Of a stretch of DNA of 6,821 bases, positions 6,779 through 6,821 are shown one piece after another. Origin of the DNA: an uncultured Pedobacter sp. (GTDB lineage Bacteria; Bacteroidota; Bacteroidia; Sphingobacteriales; Sphingobacteriaceae); contig CAMLDJ010000291.1 of assembly GCA_946478755.1 (NCBI GenBank), positions 1 through 6,821 on the forward strand, read 5' to 3'. The notes below the pieces were generated by a model. The model had not been told where the DNA came from. It saw only the letters and a list, made by a program, of their open reading frames with translations, and made no database searches. Numbering within the stretch: the first letter of the stretch is position 1; each line of letters begins with the position of its first letter. The position numbers and the translations under genes are program-made.

Positions 6779-6821
6779 ACGATCAGGATCAAATGCCTTT
6801 GAATAAAACCCCTAAAACTAC

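Larger units (their letters stand above)
6695..6821 (-). promoter_or_regulatory. AT-rich promoter region of the anti-sigma gene
   Basis: This 127-base stretch to the window edge has no supported gene. The end of a neighbouring gene could overlap its upstream part, but the three minus-strand frames all meet a stop within 19 codons of the edge and none gives a recognisable C-terminus. It contains two promoter -7-like boxes and one small inverted repeat, listed separately. Confidence 0.6.

Overview
The window looks like chromosomal DNA from a Bacteroidota bacterium, most likely of the Sphingobacteriaceae (Pedobacter or Mucilaginibacter type). The reasons are the SusC/SusD pair, the FecR anti-sigma factor with a Bacteroidota-type C-terminal domain, lipoproteins whose Cys is followed by Lys-Lys, TAnnTTTG-type promoter boxes, and the absence of clear Shine-Dalgarno sequences. 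The genus is my inference from the style of the protein sequences, not from a search.

All recognisable genes are on the minus strand, so the transcriptional order runs from high to low coordinates. 6821-6695 is an AT-rich promoter region with two TATTTTTG boxes and a small dyad. 6694-5501 encodes a FecR-family anti-sigma factor. 5500-5288 is a 213-base gap without a gene that holds two stem-loops. 5287-1964 encodes a 1107-residue SusC/RagA-type TonB-dependent transporter with an N-terminal STN signalling domain. 1938-505 encodes its SusD/RagB lipoprotein partner. 491-1 is the 5' part of a small surface lipoprotein resembling the DUF4843 family, cut by the window edge. The last three genes are separated by only 25 and 13 bases and very probably form one operon.

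The genes fit a surface-signalling nutrient-uptake locus. The SusD-like lipoprotein caps the SusC-like barrel, and the complex imports an oligomeric nutrient using TonB energy. The STN domain in the periplasm can report loading to the periplasmic part of FecR, which would release an ECF sigma factor to transcribe the locus. The sigma gene is not in the window; the usual place for it is just beyond 6821. No degradative enzyme lies in the window, so the substrate cannot be read from it. The SusC subtype and the DUF4843-like neighbour make peptide or protein uptake at least as plausible as glycan uptake.

I found no mobile element, CRISPR array, tRNA, rRNA or clearly new system. The least explained parts are the two stem-loops between the anti-sigma gene and the transporter gene, and the doubled promoter-like boxes ahead of the anti-sigma gene.
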